A stretch of DNA of 32,012 bases from an uncultured Frankineae bacterium. Lineage in GTDB: Bacteria > Actinomycetota > Actinomycetes > Mycobacteriales > SCTD01. A program made the position numbers and the translations under genes. Positions 17,039 to 31,878 of this stretch are shown one piece after another. The notes below the pieces were generated by a model. That model saw only the letters and a list, made by a program, of their open reading frames with translations, was not told the DNA's origin and ran no database searches. The DNA lies in contig CADCUB010000108.1 of assembly GCA_902805775.1 (NCBI GenBank), forward strand, positions 1 through 32,012, written 5' to 3'. How positions within the stretch are numbered: the first letter of the stretch is position 1; the number at the start of each line of letters is the position of its first letter.

Positions 17039-18109
17039 GTGGCCGCGCTGGACCTGGTCAGCCCCCGTGCGGTGGACGTCGACGGCCTGCCGGACGGGGT
17101 CCTGGTGGCCGGGACGGACGGCCGGGTCCAGGTGCTCAACCGCGCCGCCGCACGCCTGATCGGCACCACGCCGGAGGCGGCCGCCGGCCTCGACTTCCGC
17201 GACGTGCTCCCGCTGGTCGACGACCAGGGCCGCGACTGGTGGAAGTGCACCGACCCCTACCACGGGCTGTCGACCCGCACGCGCCAGCCCGAGGTCCTGC
17301 TGACCCTGCCGTCGGGCACCGACCTGCTGGTCACGGCCTCCTACGTGCGCGACGAGCAGCGCCGGCTCGCCCAGCTCGTCGTGGGCCTGCGCGACACCCG
17401 CGCCCGCGAGCGCATCGAGCGCTCCCGCGCCAACCTCGTGTCGACGGTCGCCCACGAGCTGCGCTCGCCGCTCACCAGCGTCAAGGGCTTCACCGCGACG
17501 CTGCTGGCCAAGTGGGACCGCTTCACCGACGAGCACAAGCAGCTCATGCTGCAGACGGTGAACGCCGACGCCGACCGCGTCACGCGCCTGATCACCGACC
17601 TGCTCGACGTCAGCCGGATCGACGCCGGACGCATCGAGCTGCGCAAGCAGCCGGTCGACCTCGCCGCCGCTGTCGCCCGGACCGTCGCCGGGCGGATCGC
17701 CGCCGGCGAGCCGGCCGACCGCTTCGTCACGGTCGTCGAGGGCGAGCTGCCCGAGATGTGGGTCGACCCGGACAAGTTCCAGCAGGTCGTCGGCAACCTC
17801 GTCGAGAACGCCCTGCGCCACGGCAGCGGCACGGTCACCGTCACCCTCGCGCCCGCCGAGGTCGGTGGCAGCGCCGGCGCGGCGGTCACCGTCGCCGACG
17901 AGGGCGCGGGCATCCCCGACGCCGTGCTCTCGCGCATCTTCATGCGCTTCTGGCGCGGCGACCGGCGCGGCGGCACCGGCCTCGGGCTCTACATCGTCAA
18001 GGGTCTGGTCGAGGCGCACGGCGGGCGGATCGAGGTGGGCCGCGCCGAGGCCGGCGGAGCGGAGTTCTGCTTCGTGCTGCCCGCCGGGACACCCCCCGAG
18101 TTCCTCTAG
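17039..18109 (+). CDS. Orphan sensor histidine kinase (PAS, HisKA, HATPase_c), soluble
   Basis: 356 aa without membrane helices, so it senses a cytosolic signal. A PAS-like domain (about 15-115: DGLPDGVLVAGTDGRVQVLNRAAARLIG) is followed by the dimerisation/phosphoacceptor helix with H139 in VAHELRSPLTSVKGF, then the ATPase with N-box NLVENALRHG, G1 DEGAGIP, F-box RFWRGD and G2 GGTGLGLYIV. All boxes are intact, so it is probably active. GTG 17039 has GAGGAG upstream and its own promoter. A kinase at this place (between the trmH-like gene and pheS) is also known in Streptomyces. There is no adjacent regulator; the two response regulators in this window are conceivable partners. Confidence 0.9.
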   Translation: MAALDLVSPRAVDVDGLPDGVLVAGTDGRVQVLNRAAARLIGTTPEAAAGLDFRDVLPLVDDQGRDWWKCTDPYHGLSTRTRQPEVLLTLPSGTDLLVTASYVRDEQRRLAQLVVGLRDTRARERIERSRANLVSTVAHELRSPLTSVKGFTATLLAKWDRFTDEHKQLMLQTVNADADRVTRLITDLLDVSRIDAGRIELRKQPVDLAAAVARTVAGRIAAGEPADRFVTVVEGELPEMWVDPDKFQQVVGNLVENALRHGSGTVTVTLAPAEVGGSAGAAVTVADEGAGIPDAVLSRIFMRFWRGDRRGGTGLGLYIVKGLVEAHGGRIEVGRAEAGGAEFCFVLPAGTPPEFL

Positions 18110-19288
<1,179 letters not shown>

Positions 19289-19289
19289 G

Positions 19290-21695
19290 ATGCGCGTCCC
19301 CGTCTCCTGGCTGCGCACGCTCGTGCCCGGTCTCACCGCCTCCGCCGACGAGATCGCCGCGGCCCTGGTGCGCGCCGGACTCGAGGTCGAGCAGGTGCAC
19401 CGCACCGGCCACGACATCAGCTCCGTCGTCGTCGGCGAGGTGCTCGACGTCGAGGAGCTGACCGGGTTCAAGAAGCCGATCCGCTACTGCCACGTCTCGA
19501 TCGGCGACCGCACGCACGAGGTCGTGTGCGGCGCGACGAACTTCGTCGCCGGCGACCGGGTGCCCTTCGCCCTGCCCGGCGCGGTGCTGCCCGGCGGCAC
19601 GATCGCCAGGCGGAAGACGTACGGGCACGTCTCCGACGGCATGATCTGCTCCGCAGCCGAGCTCGGCCTGTCGGACGAGTCCGACGGGATCCTCGTCCTC
19701 GAGGGCGAGCACGCCCTCGGCGCCGACGTCGTCGAGCTGCTGTCGCTGCGCGACGAGGTCCTCGACATCGCGGTCACCCCCGACCGGGGCTACGCCCTGT
19801 CCGTCCGCGGCGTCGCAAGGGAGGCCGCGACCGCGTACGGCCTGGAGCTCGCCGACCCCGGCTTGGTCGCCGTGCCCGAGCCGACCGCCGACGGCCACCC
19901 GGTGCGGCTGGACGACCCGCAGGGCTGCGACCGCTACGTCGCGCGGGTCGTGCGCGGACTGGACCCGGCGGCGACGTCACCCGCCTGGCTGCAGCGCCGA
20001 CTGGTGCTCGCCGGCATGCGGCCGATCTCGCTGGCCGTCGACGTGACCAACGCCGTGATGCTGGAGACGGGGCAGCCGCTGCACGCCTTCGACCTCGACG
20101 CGCTCTCCGGCGAGGTCGTCGTGCGTCGCGCCGGCCCGGGGGAGCGCCTGACCACCCTCGACGGCCAGGACCGCGAGCTCGACCCCGAGGACCTGCTCAT
20201 CACCGACGACCGCGGTCCGATCGCGCTCGCCGGCGTCATGGGCGGCGGACCGACCGAGGTGACCGCGGGCACCACCGCGCTGCTGATCGAAGCCGCGCAC
20301 TTCGGCGCCCGCACCATCGCCCGCACCGCCCGCCGGCACCGGCTGCCGTCCGAGGCGAGCCGGCGCTACGAGCGGGGCGTCGACCCGGCGCTGGCGCCCG
20401 CGGCTGCGCAGGCCGCGGTCCGGCTGCTCGTCGAGCTGGGCGGTGCCACCGCCGGCCCGGTCACCGACGTCGACCTGCGTCCGCCGCTGCCCCGGCTCGA
20501 CCTCCCCGTCACCGAGCCCGAGCGGCTCGCCGGCCGGCCCTACGCCCCCGAGGTCGTCCGGCGCCGGCTCGAGGACGTCGGGTGCACGGTCTCGGGCGGG
20601 CCGGAGGTGCTGGAGGTCGAGCCGCCGTCGTGGCGGCCCGACCTCGCCGGCCGCGCAGACCTGGTCGAGGAGGTCCTGCGCCTGGAGGGCTACGACACGA
20701 TCCCGGTCGTGCTGCCGGCGGCGCCCTCCGGGCGGGGCCTCACCCCGGAGCAGCGGCTGCGCCGCACCGCGTCGCGGGCGCTGGCCGCCGCCGGCCTGGT
20801 CGAGGTCGTGCTGCCGCCGTTCGTCAGCGAGTCGTCCCTGGAGCTGCTCGGCGGCGGCACCGACGCCCCGCGCCTGCGCAACCCGCTGTCGGCGGAGGAG
20901 GCGCTGCTGCGACCCACCCTGCTTCCGGGTCTGCTGGCCACGGTCGGGCGCAACAGCGGCCGTGGGCTGCCCGACGTGGCGGTCTTCGAGACCGGCCACG
21001 TGTTCGTCGGCGCCGGGCGCACCGTGCCGGCGCCGGGGGTCGACGGCCCGCCGACCCCGGACCAGCGGGCGGCGCTCGACGCGGCCCTGCCCGAGCAGCC
21101 GCGGCACGTCGGCATCGCGCTCGCCGGCGCCCCGGCGTCCTGGGACGCCGCCGTGACGGCGCTGGTCGACCTCGGCCGCGCCCTGGGCCTGGTCCTCGAG
21201 CCGCGCGCCGTCTCGCACGGGCCGTTCCACCCCGGCCGCACGGCCGAGCTGCTGCTCGACGGCCGTCGGACCGGCCTGGCCGGCGAGCTGCACCCGCGCG
21301 TCGTGGCGGCCCTCGGCCTGCCGCCCCGCACCTGCGCGGCAGAGGCGAACCTCGACGTCCTGGTGGCGGCCGCAGCGGCGCAGGGTCCCCGGCCCGCCCC
21401 GCTCGTCTCGCACTTCCCGCCGGCCAGCGTCGACGTCGCGCTGGTCGTCGCCGACGACGTGCCCGCCGCCGACGTCGAGCGGGCGCTGCGCGACGGCGCC
21501 GGCGACCTGCTGGAGGGTCTTCGGCTGTTCGACGTCTACGTCGGCCCTCAGGTGGGGGAAGGGCGTCGCTCGCTCGCGTACGGCCTGCGCCTCCGCGCCC
21601 CCGACCGGGTGCTCACGGGAGCGGAGATCCTCGCCGCCCGCGACGCGGCTCTCGAGCGCGCCCGGGCCGACGTCGGAGCCGAGCTGCGCACCTGA
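19290..21695 (+). CDS. pheT: Phenylalanine--tRNA ligase, beta subunit
   Basis: Partner of PheS for tRNA binding and editing. Domains in order: N-terminal [14 protein letters not shown], an EMAP/tRNA-binding fold (about 40-150: [30 protein letters not shown]), the B3/B4 editing domain (about 200-390: [18 protein letters not shown] and RRYERGVDP), the B5 domain, a catalytic-like domain ([20 protein letters not shown]) and the C-terminal ferredoxin-like anticodon-binding domain ([20 protein letters not shown]). 801 aa, usual length. ATG 19290 uses GGACGGAGG at the end of pheS. Followed by a hairpin-rich gap. Confidence 0.96.
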   Translation: MRVPVSWLRTLVPGLTASADEIAAALVRAGLEVEQVHRTGHDISSVVVGEVLDVEELTGFKKPIRYCHVSIGDRTHEVVCGATNFVAGDRVPFALPGAVLPGGTIARRKTYGHVSDGMICSAAELGLSDESDGILVLEGEHALGADVVELLSLRDEVLDIAVTPDRGYALSVRGVAREAATAYGLELADPGLVAVPEPTADGHPVRLDDPQGCDRYVARVVRGLDPAATSPAWLQRRLVLAGMRPISLAVDVTNAVMLETGQPLHAFDLDALSGEVVVRRAGPGERLTTLDGQDRELDPEDLLITDDRGPIALAGVMGGGPTEVTAGTTALLIEAAHFGARTIARTARRHRLPSEASRRYERGVDPALAPAAAQAAVRLLVELGGATAGPVTDVDLRPPLPRLDLPVTEPERLAGRPYAPEVVRRRLEDVGCTVSGGPEVLEVEPPSWRPDLAGRADLVEEVLRLEGYDTIPVVLPAAPSGRGLTPEQRLRRTASRALAAAGLVEVVLPPFVSESSLELLGGGTDAPRLRNPLSAEEALLRPTLLPGLLATVGRNSGRGLPDVAVFETGHVFVGAGRTVPAPGVDGPPTPDQRAALDAALPEQPRHVGIALAGAPASWDAAVTALVDLGRALGLVLEPRAVSHGPFHPGRTAELLLDGRRTGLAGELHPRVVAALGLPPRTCAAEANLDVLVAAAAAQGPRPAPLVSHFPPASVDVALVVADDVPAADVERALRDGAGDLLEGLRLFDVYVGPQVGEGRRSLAYGLRLRAPDRVLTGAEILAARDAALERARADVGAELRT

Positions 21696-21719
21696 GCCGC
21701 GCTGCCAGACGGAGGAGGC

Positions 21720-21810
21720 GGGCGCCTGCTCGTCGGGCGCCCGGTCGCTCGGGCCCCTGCCCGTGCGGGCCCCTACGAGACTGCCCTCGTTCTCGGGGGC
21801 AGTCTCGTAG
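21720..21810 (+). terminator. Three consecutive hairpins between pheT and argC, one with a near-perfect 17-bp stem
   Basis: First GGGCGCC (21720-21726)/GGCGCCC (21736-21742). Second GGGCCC (21751-21756)/GGGCCC (21767-21772). Third CTACGAGACTGCCC (21773-21786)/GGGCAGTCTCGTAG (21797-21810), a perfect 14-bp inverted repeat. The third extends inward by a G-U and two GC pairs to a TTCT loop, making a 17-bp stem in RNA. No T-tract follows. Best read as the pheST terminator of the actinobacterial type; the third arm is far less GC-rich than its surroundings. Confidence 0.6.
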
Positions 21811-21852
21811 CGTCGCGGCACCGCCCTCCGCCTCCCCAGCCCCGGCCGTCGG

Positions 21853-21880
21853 TGAATGGGCATGCAGCGCTGTGTATGCT
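21853..21880 (+). promoter_or_regulatory. argC promoter with ARG box (ArgR operator)
   Basis: TGAAT-GGGC-ATGCA (21853-21866) matches the ARG-box pattern TGAAT-N4-ATTCA at 9 of 10 positions. TATGCT (21875-21880) is a -10 ending 6 nt before ATG 21887, and GTGAAT (21852-21857) sits at -35 distance (17 bp), inside the box. ArgR binding would cover the -35. argR itself lies downstream in the operon, giving autoregulation. The transcript should start at the ATG. Confidence 0.6.
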
Positions 21881-21886
21881 CGTCGG

Positions 21887-22903
21887 ATGGGGCTGACGGC
21901 GGCGGTGGCAGGGGCCAGCGGGTACGCGGGCGGTGAGCTGCTCCGCCTGCTGCTCGACCACCCCGACCTCGAGGTCGGTCCGGTGGCCGCGGGCAGCGCC
22001 GCCGGGCGGCCGGTCACCGAGCTGCACCCCCACCTGCCGCAGCTGGCCGGGATCCACTTCACCGCCACCACGGCCGAGGTGCTCGCCGGCGCCGACGTCG
22101 TCTTCCTCGCCCTGCCGCACGGGCAGTCCGCCGCCCTGGCCGCCGCCCTGCCCGACGTCCTGCCGGTGGTGGACCTCGGCGCCGACCACCGGCTGGCCTC
22201 CGCCGCCGACTGGGCCCGCTTCTACGACACGCCGTACGCCGGGCAGTGGCCGTACGGGCTGCCCGAGCTGTTCCGCCGGCAGCTCGTCGGGGCCTCCCGC
22301 ATCGCCGGTCCGGGGTGCAACGCCACGGCGATGACGCTGGCCCTCGGACCGCTGCTGGCTGCCGGCCTGGTCGACCCGCAGGACCTCGTCGCCACGACGA
22401 TCAGCGGCACCAGCGGTGCCGGACGCGGCCTGGCCCCGAACCTGCTGGCCAGCGAGGTGCTCGGCAGCACCAGCGCCTACAAGGTGACCGCCCACCGCCA
22501 CACCCCCGAGGTGCGGCAGTCGCTGCGCACGCTGGCGGGAGCCGACGTGACGCTGTCCTACACCCCGACCCTCGCGCCGATGCCGCGCGGGATCCTCGCG
22601 ACCTGCACTGCCCGCACGACGGCGAGCGAGGACGAGCTCCGCGCAGCCCTGCGGGCGCAGTACGACGCCGAGCCGTTCGTGCACGTGCTGCCCGAGGGGC
22701 GCTGGCCGGTGACGGCGGCGACCGTCGGCGGCAACGCCTGCCAGCTGCAGGTGGCGGTCGACGCCGACGCCGGGCGGGCGGTGGTCGTCGCCGCCCTCGA
22801 CAACCTCGGCAAGGGCGCCGCGGGGCAGGCGGTGCAGTGCGCCAACCTGGCGCTCGGCCTGCCCGAGACGGCCGGCCTGTCGGCCAGCGGCGTGGCCCCG
22901 TGA
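21887..22903 (+). CDS. argC: N-acetyl-gamma-glutamyl-phosphate reductase
   Basis: Third step of arginine synthesis: NADPH reduction of N-acetylglutamyl phosphate to the semialdehyde. Nucleotide-binding N-terminus [26 protein letters not shown], the active-site cysteine in GPGCNATA (Asn where PGCY is more common), SGTSGAGRG and the substrate block [12 protein letters not shown]. 338 aa, normal. ATG 21887 is fixed by the promoter spacing and family start; no ribosome-binding site is visible, in keeping with a leaderless message. It overlaps argJ by GTGA. Confidence 0.96.
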   Translation: MGLTAAVAGASGYAGGELLRLLLDHPDLEVGPVAAGSAAGRPVTELHPHLPQLAGIHFTATTAEVLAGADVVFLALPHGQSAALAAALPDVLPVVDLGADHRLASAADWARFYDTPYAGQWPYGLPELFRRQLVGASRIAGPGCNATAMTLALGPLLAAGLVDPQDLVATTISGTSGAGRGLAPNLLASEVLGSTSAYKVTAHRHTPEVRQSLRTLAGADVTLSYTPTLAPMPRGILATCTARTTASEDELRAALRAQYDAEPFVHVLPEGRWPVTAATVGGNACQLQVAVDADAGRAVVVAALDNLGKGAAGQAVQCANLALGLPETAGLSASGVAP

Positions 22904-24093
22904 CCGCCGGCGGCTCGGGCAGCGACGGCGGCTCGACGGGCCCCGGGAGCTGGCTCCCCGCCGGCTTCCGTGCCTCGGGCGCGACCGCCGGTCTGAAGGA
23001 CAGCGGCGCCCCCGACCTGGCCCTGGTCGTCAACGACGGCCCGCTGGCCGCCGCCGCAGGGGTGTTCACCGCCAACCGGGTCAAGGCCGCCCCCGTGCTG
23101 TGGTCGCAGCAGGTGCTGTCCGCCGGACGGGTGGAGGCGGTGGTCCTGAACTCCGGCGGCGCGAACGCCTGCACGGGCCCCGACGGGTTCGCCGACACCC
23201 ACCGCACCGCGGAGGCGGTGGCCGCGGCGCTCGGGACCGGCGCGGCTCGCGTCGCCGTCTGCTCCACCGGCCTCATCGGCGTCCGCCTCCCGATGGACCG
23301 GCTCCTGCCCGGCGTGGCGCAGGCCGTACAGGCGCTCAGCCCGTCCGGCGGCGCAGCGGCGGCGGAGGCCATCCGTACGACCGACACGGTCGCGAAGACC
23401 GCGGTCGCCAGGGGCGGAGGCTGGTCGGTCGGCGGCATGGCGAAGGGGGCGGCGATGCTCTCGCCCGCGCTCGCCACCATGCTGGCCGTCGTGGCCACCG
23501 ACGCCGTCGCCGACGCGGCCCTGCTCGACGAGGTGCTGCGCGCGGCCACTGCCCGCACCTTCGACCGCGTCGACACCGACGGGTGCATGAGCACCAACGA
23601 CACGGTGCTGCTGCTCGCGAGCGGTGCCAGCGGGCTGGCCCCGACCCGGGCCGAGCTGCAGTCGGCCGTCACCGCCGTCTGCCACGACCTCGCGCAGCAG
23701 ATGGTCCGCGACGCCGAGGGCGCGAGCAAGGACATCGCCGTCGAGGTGGTCGGGGCCGCCAGCGTGGCCGACGCCCTCGACGTCGCCCGGGCGGTCGGCC
23801 GCAGCAACCTGCTCAAGTGCGCGCTGCACGGCCAGGACCCCAACTGGGGCAGGGTCCTCGCCGCGGTGGGCACCACGTCGGCGGCCTTCGTCCCCGACGC
23901 CCTCGACGTCGCCATCAACGGCGTGCAGGTCTGTCGCGGCGCGGCGCCCGGAGACGACCGCGCGTCGGTGGACCTGTCCGGCCGCGAGGTGCACCTGGTG
24001 GTCGACCTGCACGCCGGACCGCACGAGGCGACCGTGTGGACCAGCGACCTCACGGCGCAGTACGTCCACGAGAACAGCGCGTACTCGACGTGA
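22900..24093 (+). CDS. argJ: Glutamate N-acetyltransferase / ornithine acetyltransferase
   Basis: Recycles the acetyl group from N-acetylornithine to glutamate, so the pathway is the cyclic one. Ntn-hydrolase-like protein that cleaves itself before a Thr nucleophile: the cleavage region is [21 protein letters not shown], between Ala and Thr of VVATD. Other signatures are [38 protein letters not shown]-type [15 protein letters not shown] and the C-terminal HENSAYST. 397 aa with a Gly/Ser-rich first 16 residues. GTG 22900 overlaps the argC stop and the end overlaps argB, both GTGA. Confidence 0.96.
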   Translation: MTAGGSGSDGGSTGPGSWLPAGFRASGATAGLKDSGAPDLALVVNDGPLAAAAGVFTANRVKAAPVLWSQQVLSAGRVEAVVLNSGGANACTGPDGFADTHRTAEAVAAALGTGAARVAVCSTGLIGVRLPMDRLLPGVAQAVQALSPSGGAAAAEAIRTTDTVAKTAVARGGGWSVGGMAKGAAMLSPALATMLAVVATDAVADAALLDEVLRAATARTFDRVDTDGCMSTNDTVLLLASGASGLAPTRAELQSAVTAVCHDLAQQMVRDAEGASKDIAVEVVGAASVADALDVARAVGRSNLLKCALHGQDPNWGRVLAAVGTTSAAFVPDALDVAINGVQVCRGAAPGDDRASVDLSGREVHLVVDLHAGPHEATVWTSDLTAQYVHENSAYST

Positions 24094-25030
24094 CCGCCCG
24101 CCCGACCGCACGCGGCCACACCGCCCTGCCCAAGGCCGCCGCACTGGTGGAGGCGCTGCCCTGGCTGCGCGCCTTCTCCGGCCGGACCATCGTCGTGAAG
24201 TACGGCGGCAACGCCATGACCAGCCCGGAGCTGCAGCGGGCGTTCGCCGAGGACGTCGCGTTCCTGCGCTACGCCGGCGTCTCCGTCGTCGTGGTCCACG
24301 GCGGCGGGCCGCAGATCACCGCCCACCTCGCCCGGCTCGGCGTCGACAGCGAGTTCCGCGGCGGACTGCGCGTCACGACCCGCGAGACCGTCCAGGTGGT
24401 CCGCATGGTGCTCGTCGGGCAGGTCAACTCCGACGTCGTGGGCCTGCTGAACGCGCACGGGCCCTGGGCCGTCGGGCTGTCCGGCGAGGACGCCTCGCTG
24501 TTCACCGCCGAGCGCCGCCCGGCCCTGGTCGACGGGCAGGAGGTCGACGTCGGCCTGGTCGGCGAGGTGGTCGAGGTGCGGCCGCAGGTCGTGCGCGCCC
24601 TGCTCGCCGAGGGCAAGGTGCCCGTCGTGGCCACCGTCGCCCGCGGCGTCGACGGCGAGCTGTACAACGTCAACGCCGACACGGCCGCAGCCGCCCTCGC
24701 CGTCGCGCTGGGCGCGGAGAAGCTCGTGGTCCTCACCGACGTCGAGGGGCTGTACGCCGACTGGCCGGACGCCGGCACCGACGCGGCCGCCCCGGCCGAG
24801 GTCGTCAGCCGGATCGACGCCGACGAGCTGGCGGTCCTGCTGCCGAGCCTGTCCAGTGGCATGGTGCCGAAGATGCAGGCGTGCCTGGCGGCGGTGGAGG
24901 GCGGCGTCCCGCGCGCCCACGTGCTCGACGGCCGGGTCGCGCACAGCCTGCTGCTCGAGCTGGTCACCGACGAGGGCGTCGGCACCATGGTCGTCCCCGC
25001 TCAGGGCGGCGCCCGTCCGGAGGGAGGGTC

Positions 25031-25034
<4 letters not shown>
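24090..25034 (+). CDS. argB: Acetylglutamate kinase
   Basis: Phosphorylates N-acetylglutamate; usually the arginine-inhibited step in organisms with the ArgJ cycle. Amino-acid-kinase fold: VVKYGGNAM (ATP), [11 protein letters not shown] (substrate), [25 protein letters not shown], and [11 protein letters not shown]. The C-terminal segment is [14 protein letters not shown]. The N-terminal helix (about 10-30, [15 protein letters not shown]) is the type found in arginine-sensitive hexameric enzymes, so feedback inhibition is likely. 314 aa. GTG 24090 overlaps argJ; the end overlaps argD (ATGA). Confidence 0.96.
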
Positions 25035-27500
<2,466 letters not shown>

Positions 27501-27501
27501 C

Positions 27502-29611
<2,110 letters not shown>

Positions 29612-29637
29612 GCTCCGCCCCGCCACCCGGGAGCGGC

Positions 29638-30249
29638 CTGACCCGCGCCGAGCTGTCCCGACCGGTCCTGCAGGTGGCGCCGGCCCTGCTGGGTGCGCTG
29701 CTGTGCGCCGGCGGCGTGACGGTCCGGCTCACCGAGGTCGAGGCGTACGCGGGGGAGTCCGACCCGGGCTCGCACGCCTTCCGCGGCCGCACGCCGCGCA
29801 CGCAGGTCATGTTCGGCCCGGCCGGTCGTGCGTACGTCTACTTCACCTACGGCATGCACTGGTGCGTCAACGTCGTCACCGGACCCGACGGCGAGGCCTC
29901 CGCGGTGCTGCTGCGCGCCGGAGAGGTCGTCGACGGCCTCGACGCCGCGCGCACCCGCCGCCCCGAGGTGCGCGAGCGCGACCTGTGCCGCGGCCCGGCC
30001 CGGCTGTGCAGGACGCTCGCCATCTCCGGCGAGCACACGGGAGCCGACCTGCTCGACCCGGCGTCCCCGGTGCGGCTGCGAGCGGGCCCGCCGGTGGAGG
30101 CCTCGCGGGTGCGCACCGGTCCGCGCGTCGGCGTCGCAGGCGCGGGCGCCGACGCGACGTGGCGGTTCTGGCTGGACGGTGAGCCGACGGTGTCGCCGTA
30201 CCGGCCGGCCGTGCGCCGGAGCCCCCGTCCGGGACGTCCCGCCCCCTGA
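29638..30249 (+). CDS. mpg: DNA-3-methyladenine glycosylase, Mpg/AAG type (apparent CTG start)
   Basis: Base-excision repair enzyme removing alkylated purines. Fold signatures: RLTEVEAYAGESDPGSHAFRGRT with the catalytic Glu in EVEAY, MFGPAGRAYVYFTYGMHWCVNVV, AVLLRAGE, and RGPARLCRTLAI; ends with TWRFWLDGEPTVSPYR. The family N-terminus (LTRAELSRPVLQVAPALLG here) starts upstream of the first ordinary start in frame (GTG 29674). CTG 29638 gives 16 residues before LLG, the same as in Mycobacterium tuberculosis Mpg as I recall it, and has GGGAG 4 nt upstream; CTG 29608, overlapping the argH stop, is the alternative. 203 aa. Adjacent to tyrS, as in Mycobacterium. Confidence 0.88.
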   Translation: MTRAELSRPVLQVAPALLGALLCAGGVTVRLTEVEAYAGESDPGSHAFRGRTPRTQVMFGPAGRAYVYFTYGMHWCVNVVTGPDGEASAVLLRAGEVVDGLDAARTRRPEVRERDLCRGPARLCRTLAISGEHTGADLLDPASPVRLRAGPPVEASRVRTGPRVGVAGAGADATWRFWLDGEPTVSPYRPAVRRSPRPGRPAP

Positions 30250-30306
30250 CCGGTGGCGGGAGTGCAGCGCGGGGCGTACGGCGCGGGTGCCCCGTCGGGC
30301 GTGCAC

Positions 30307-30312
30307 GAGAAT
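30307..30312 (+). promoter_or_regulatory. -10 hexamer of tyrS (predicted leaderless)
   Basis: GAGAAT ends 6 nt before GTG 30319. The six intervening bases, CGTCGG, are the same as those between the argC -10 and its ATG. No ribosome-binding site is seen. Confidence 0.4.
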
Positions 30313-30318
30313 CGTCGG

Positions 30319-31632
30319 GTGAGCACCACCGAGACCTCTGCCCCCGTCGACGGCGCCGCCGTCCTGGACGACCTGTCCTGGCGCGGCCTGCTCGCCCAGA
30401 CCACCGACGAGGCGGCACTGCGGCGTGACCTGTCCGCGGGCCCGCTGACGCTGTACTCCGGCTTCGACCCGACCGCCGACAGCCTGCACCTCGGGCACCT
30501 CGTGCCGCTGTTCGTCCTGCGGCGGTTCCAGCTCGCCGGCCACCGGCCGATCGCCCTGGCGGGCGGCGCGACCGGCTTCATCGGCGATCCGAGCGGCCGT
30601 ACGGCCGAGCGCGTCATGATGACGGCCGACGTCGTCGCTCAGCGCGTCGCGCGCATCCGCCGCCAGCTCGAGCGGTTCCTCGACTTCGACGACAGCCCTC
30701 GCGGGGCGGTCCTGGCCGACAACCTGGAGTGGACCGCTCCGATGTCGGCCATCGAGTTCCTGCGCGACGTCGGCCAGCACTTCTCGGTCAACGCGATGCT
30801 CGCCAAGGAGTCGGTGTCCGCACGGCTCGAGGCAGGCGGGCTGACCTTCACCGAGTTCAGCTACATGCTGCTGCAGTCCTACGACTACCTCGAGCTGCAC
30901 CGCCGGTACGGCTGCCGGCTGCAGATCGGCGGCAACGACCAGTGGGGCAACATCACCGCCGGTCTCGACCTGATCCGGCGGGTCGAGGGCGGTGACCGGT
31001 CGGTGCACGCCTTGACGCTGCCGCTGGTCACCGACTCCTCCGGTGCCAAGATCGGCAAGAGCACCGGTGGCGGCAACGTCTGGCTCGACCCCGCGCTGAC
31101 CTCGCCGTACGCGCTCTACCAGTACCTGCTGAACGTCGACGACCGCGACGTCGGCACCTACCTGCGCCTGCTCACCTTCCTGCCCCGCGCGAGCGTCGAG
31201 GACCTCGACGCCGCGACGACCGCACGGCCGCAGGGCCGGGCCGCCCAGCGCGCCCTGGCCGAGCACCTGACCACGCTGGTGCACGGGGAGGGGGAGCTCG
31301 CGCGCGTGCAGGCGGCCAGCGCCGCGCTGTTCGGCTCCGGTGCGCTGGAGGACCTCGACGAGGGGACGCTGGCCGCCGCCCTGGCCGAGGCGCCCTCCAC
31401 CGGGGTGTCCGGCCCGACGCCGGCCTACGTCGACCTGCTCGCTGCCGCGCTCGGGGTGTCGAAGTCCGACGCACGGCGAGCGGTGCGGGAGGGCGGGGCC
31501 TACCTCAACAACCGCCGGGTCGCGGACGAGGGCGCGGTGCCGGACGAGGGCGACTGGCTCCACGGACGCTTCCTGGTGCTGCGCCGGGGCAAGCGCGCGA
31601 TGGCCGTGGTGGAGCGTGGCCCGGGCCGATGA
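30319..31632 (+). CDS. tyrS: Tyrosine--tRNA ligase
   Basis: Class I synthetase charging tRNA-Tyr. Rossmann domain with YSGFDPTADSLHLGHLVPL (HIGH motif as HLGH), tyrosine-site QSYDYLELH and GGNDQWGNI, and KIGKS (residues of the KMSKS loop). The C-terminal S4 RNA-binding domain (SKSDARRAVREGGAYLNNRRV) ends the protein. 437 aa. GTG 30319 is preferred over GTG 30253 because a -10 hexamer lies 6 nt upstream and the extra 22 residues of the longer form are not conserved-looking. Confidence 0.95.
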   Translation: MSTTETSAPVDGAAVLDDLSWRGLLAQTTDEAALRRDLSAGPLTLYSGFDPTADSLHLGHLVPLFVLRRFQLAGHRPIALAGGATGFIGDPSGRTAERVMMTADVVAQRVARIRRQLERFLDFDDSPRGAVLADNLEWTAPMSAIEFLRDVGQHFSVNAMLAKESVSARLEAGGLTFTEFSYMLLQSYDYLELHRRYGCRLQIGGNDQWGNITAGLDLIRRVEGGDRSVHALTLPLVTDSSGAKIGKSTGGGNVWLDPALTSPYALYQYLLNVDDRDVGTYLRLLTFLPRASVEDLDAATTARPQGRAAQRALAEHLTTLVHGEGELARVQAASAALFGSGALEDLDEGTLAAALAEAPSTGVSGPTPAYVDLLAAALGVSKSDARRAVREGGAYLNNRRVADEGAVPDEGDWLHGRFLVLRRGKRAMAVVERGPGR

Positions 31633-31638
31633 CGCGCG

Positions 31639-31664
31639 GCCGGCGCGGTCCCGACCCCGCCGGC
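31639..31664 (+). terminator. Hairpin after tyrS
   Basis: GCCGGCG (31639-31645) pairs with CGCCGGC (31658-31664), then one mismatch and two more GC pairs around loop TCCCGA. It starts 7 nt after the tyrS stop. No T-tract. Confidence 0.4.
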
Positions 31665-31696
31665 TGCCGTGCGACCTCCGTCACGGGGGAAGCCGG

Positions 31697-31725
31697 TTGA
31701 CGGGCCGGGCCCGTGCTCGTAACGT
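31697..31725 (+). promoter_or_regulatory. rRNA promoter P1
   Basis: TTGACG (31697-31702), 17-nt spacer, TAACGT (31720-31725). Predicted start near 31732. Near-consensus housekeeping promoter, the first of a tandem pair before the rRNA leader. Confidence 0.7.
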
Positions 31726-31843
31726 CTTCGGGGCACCCGGAGCACCGGACAGCAGCGGTAGGACTCGCTGCCGGACGGTCTGGGGCCACCCTCGACCCGG
31801 ACTCTGGCGATCAGCCGCGTCCGAGGCGGGAGCGGACCGCGAG

Positions 31844-31872
31844 TTGACGGTCACTGCACGACAGGATAGGTT
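31844..31872 (+). promoter_or_regulatory. rRNA promoter P2
   Basis: TTGACG (31844-31849), 17-nt spacer, TAGGTT (31867-31872). Same -35 and spacing as P1, 147 bp downstream. Predicted start near 31879. Confidence 0.7.
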
Positions 31873-31878
31873 CGGAGA

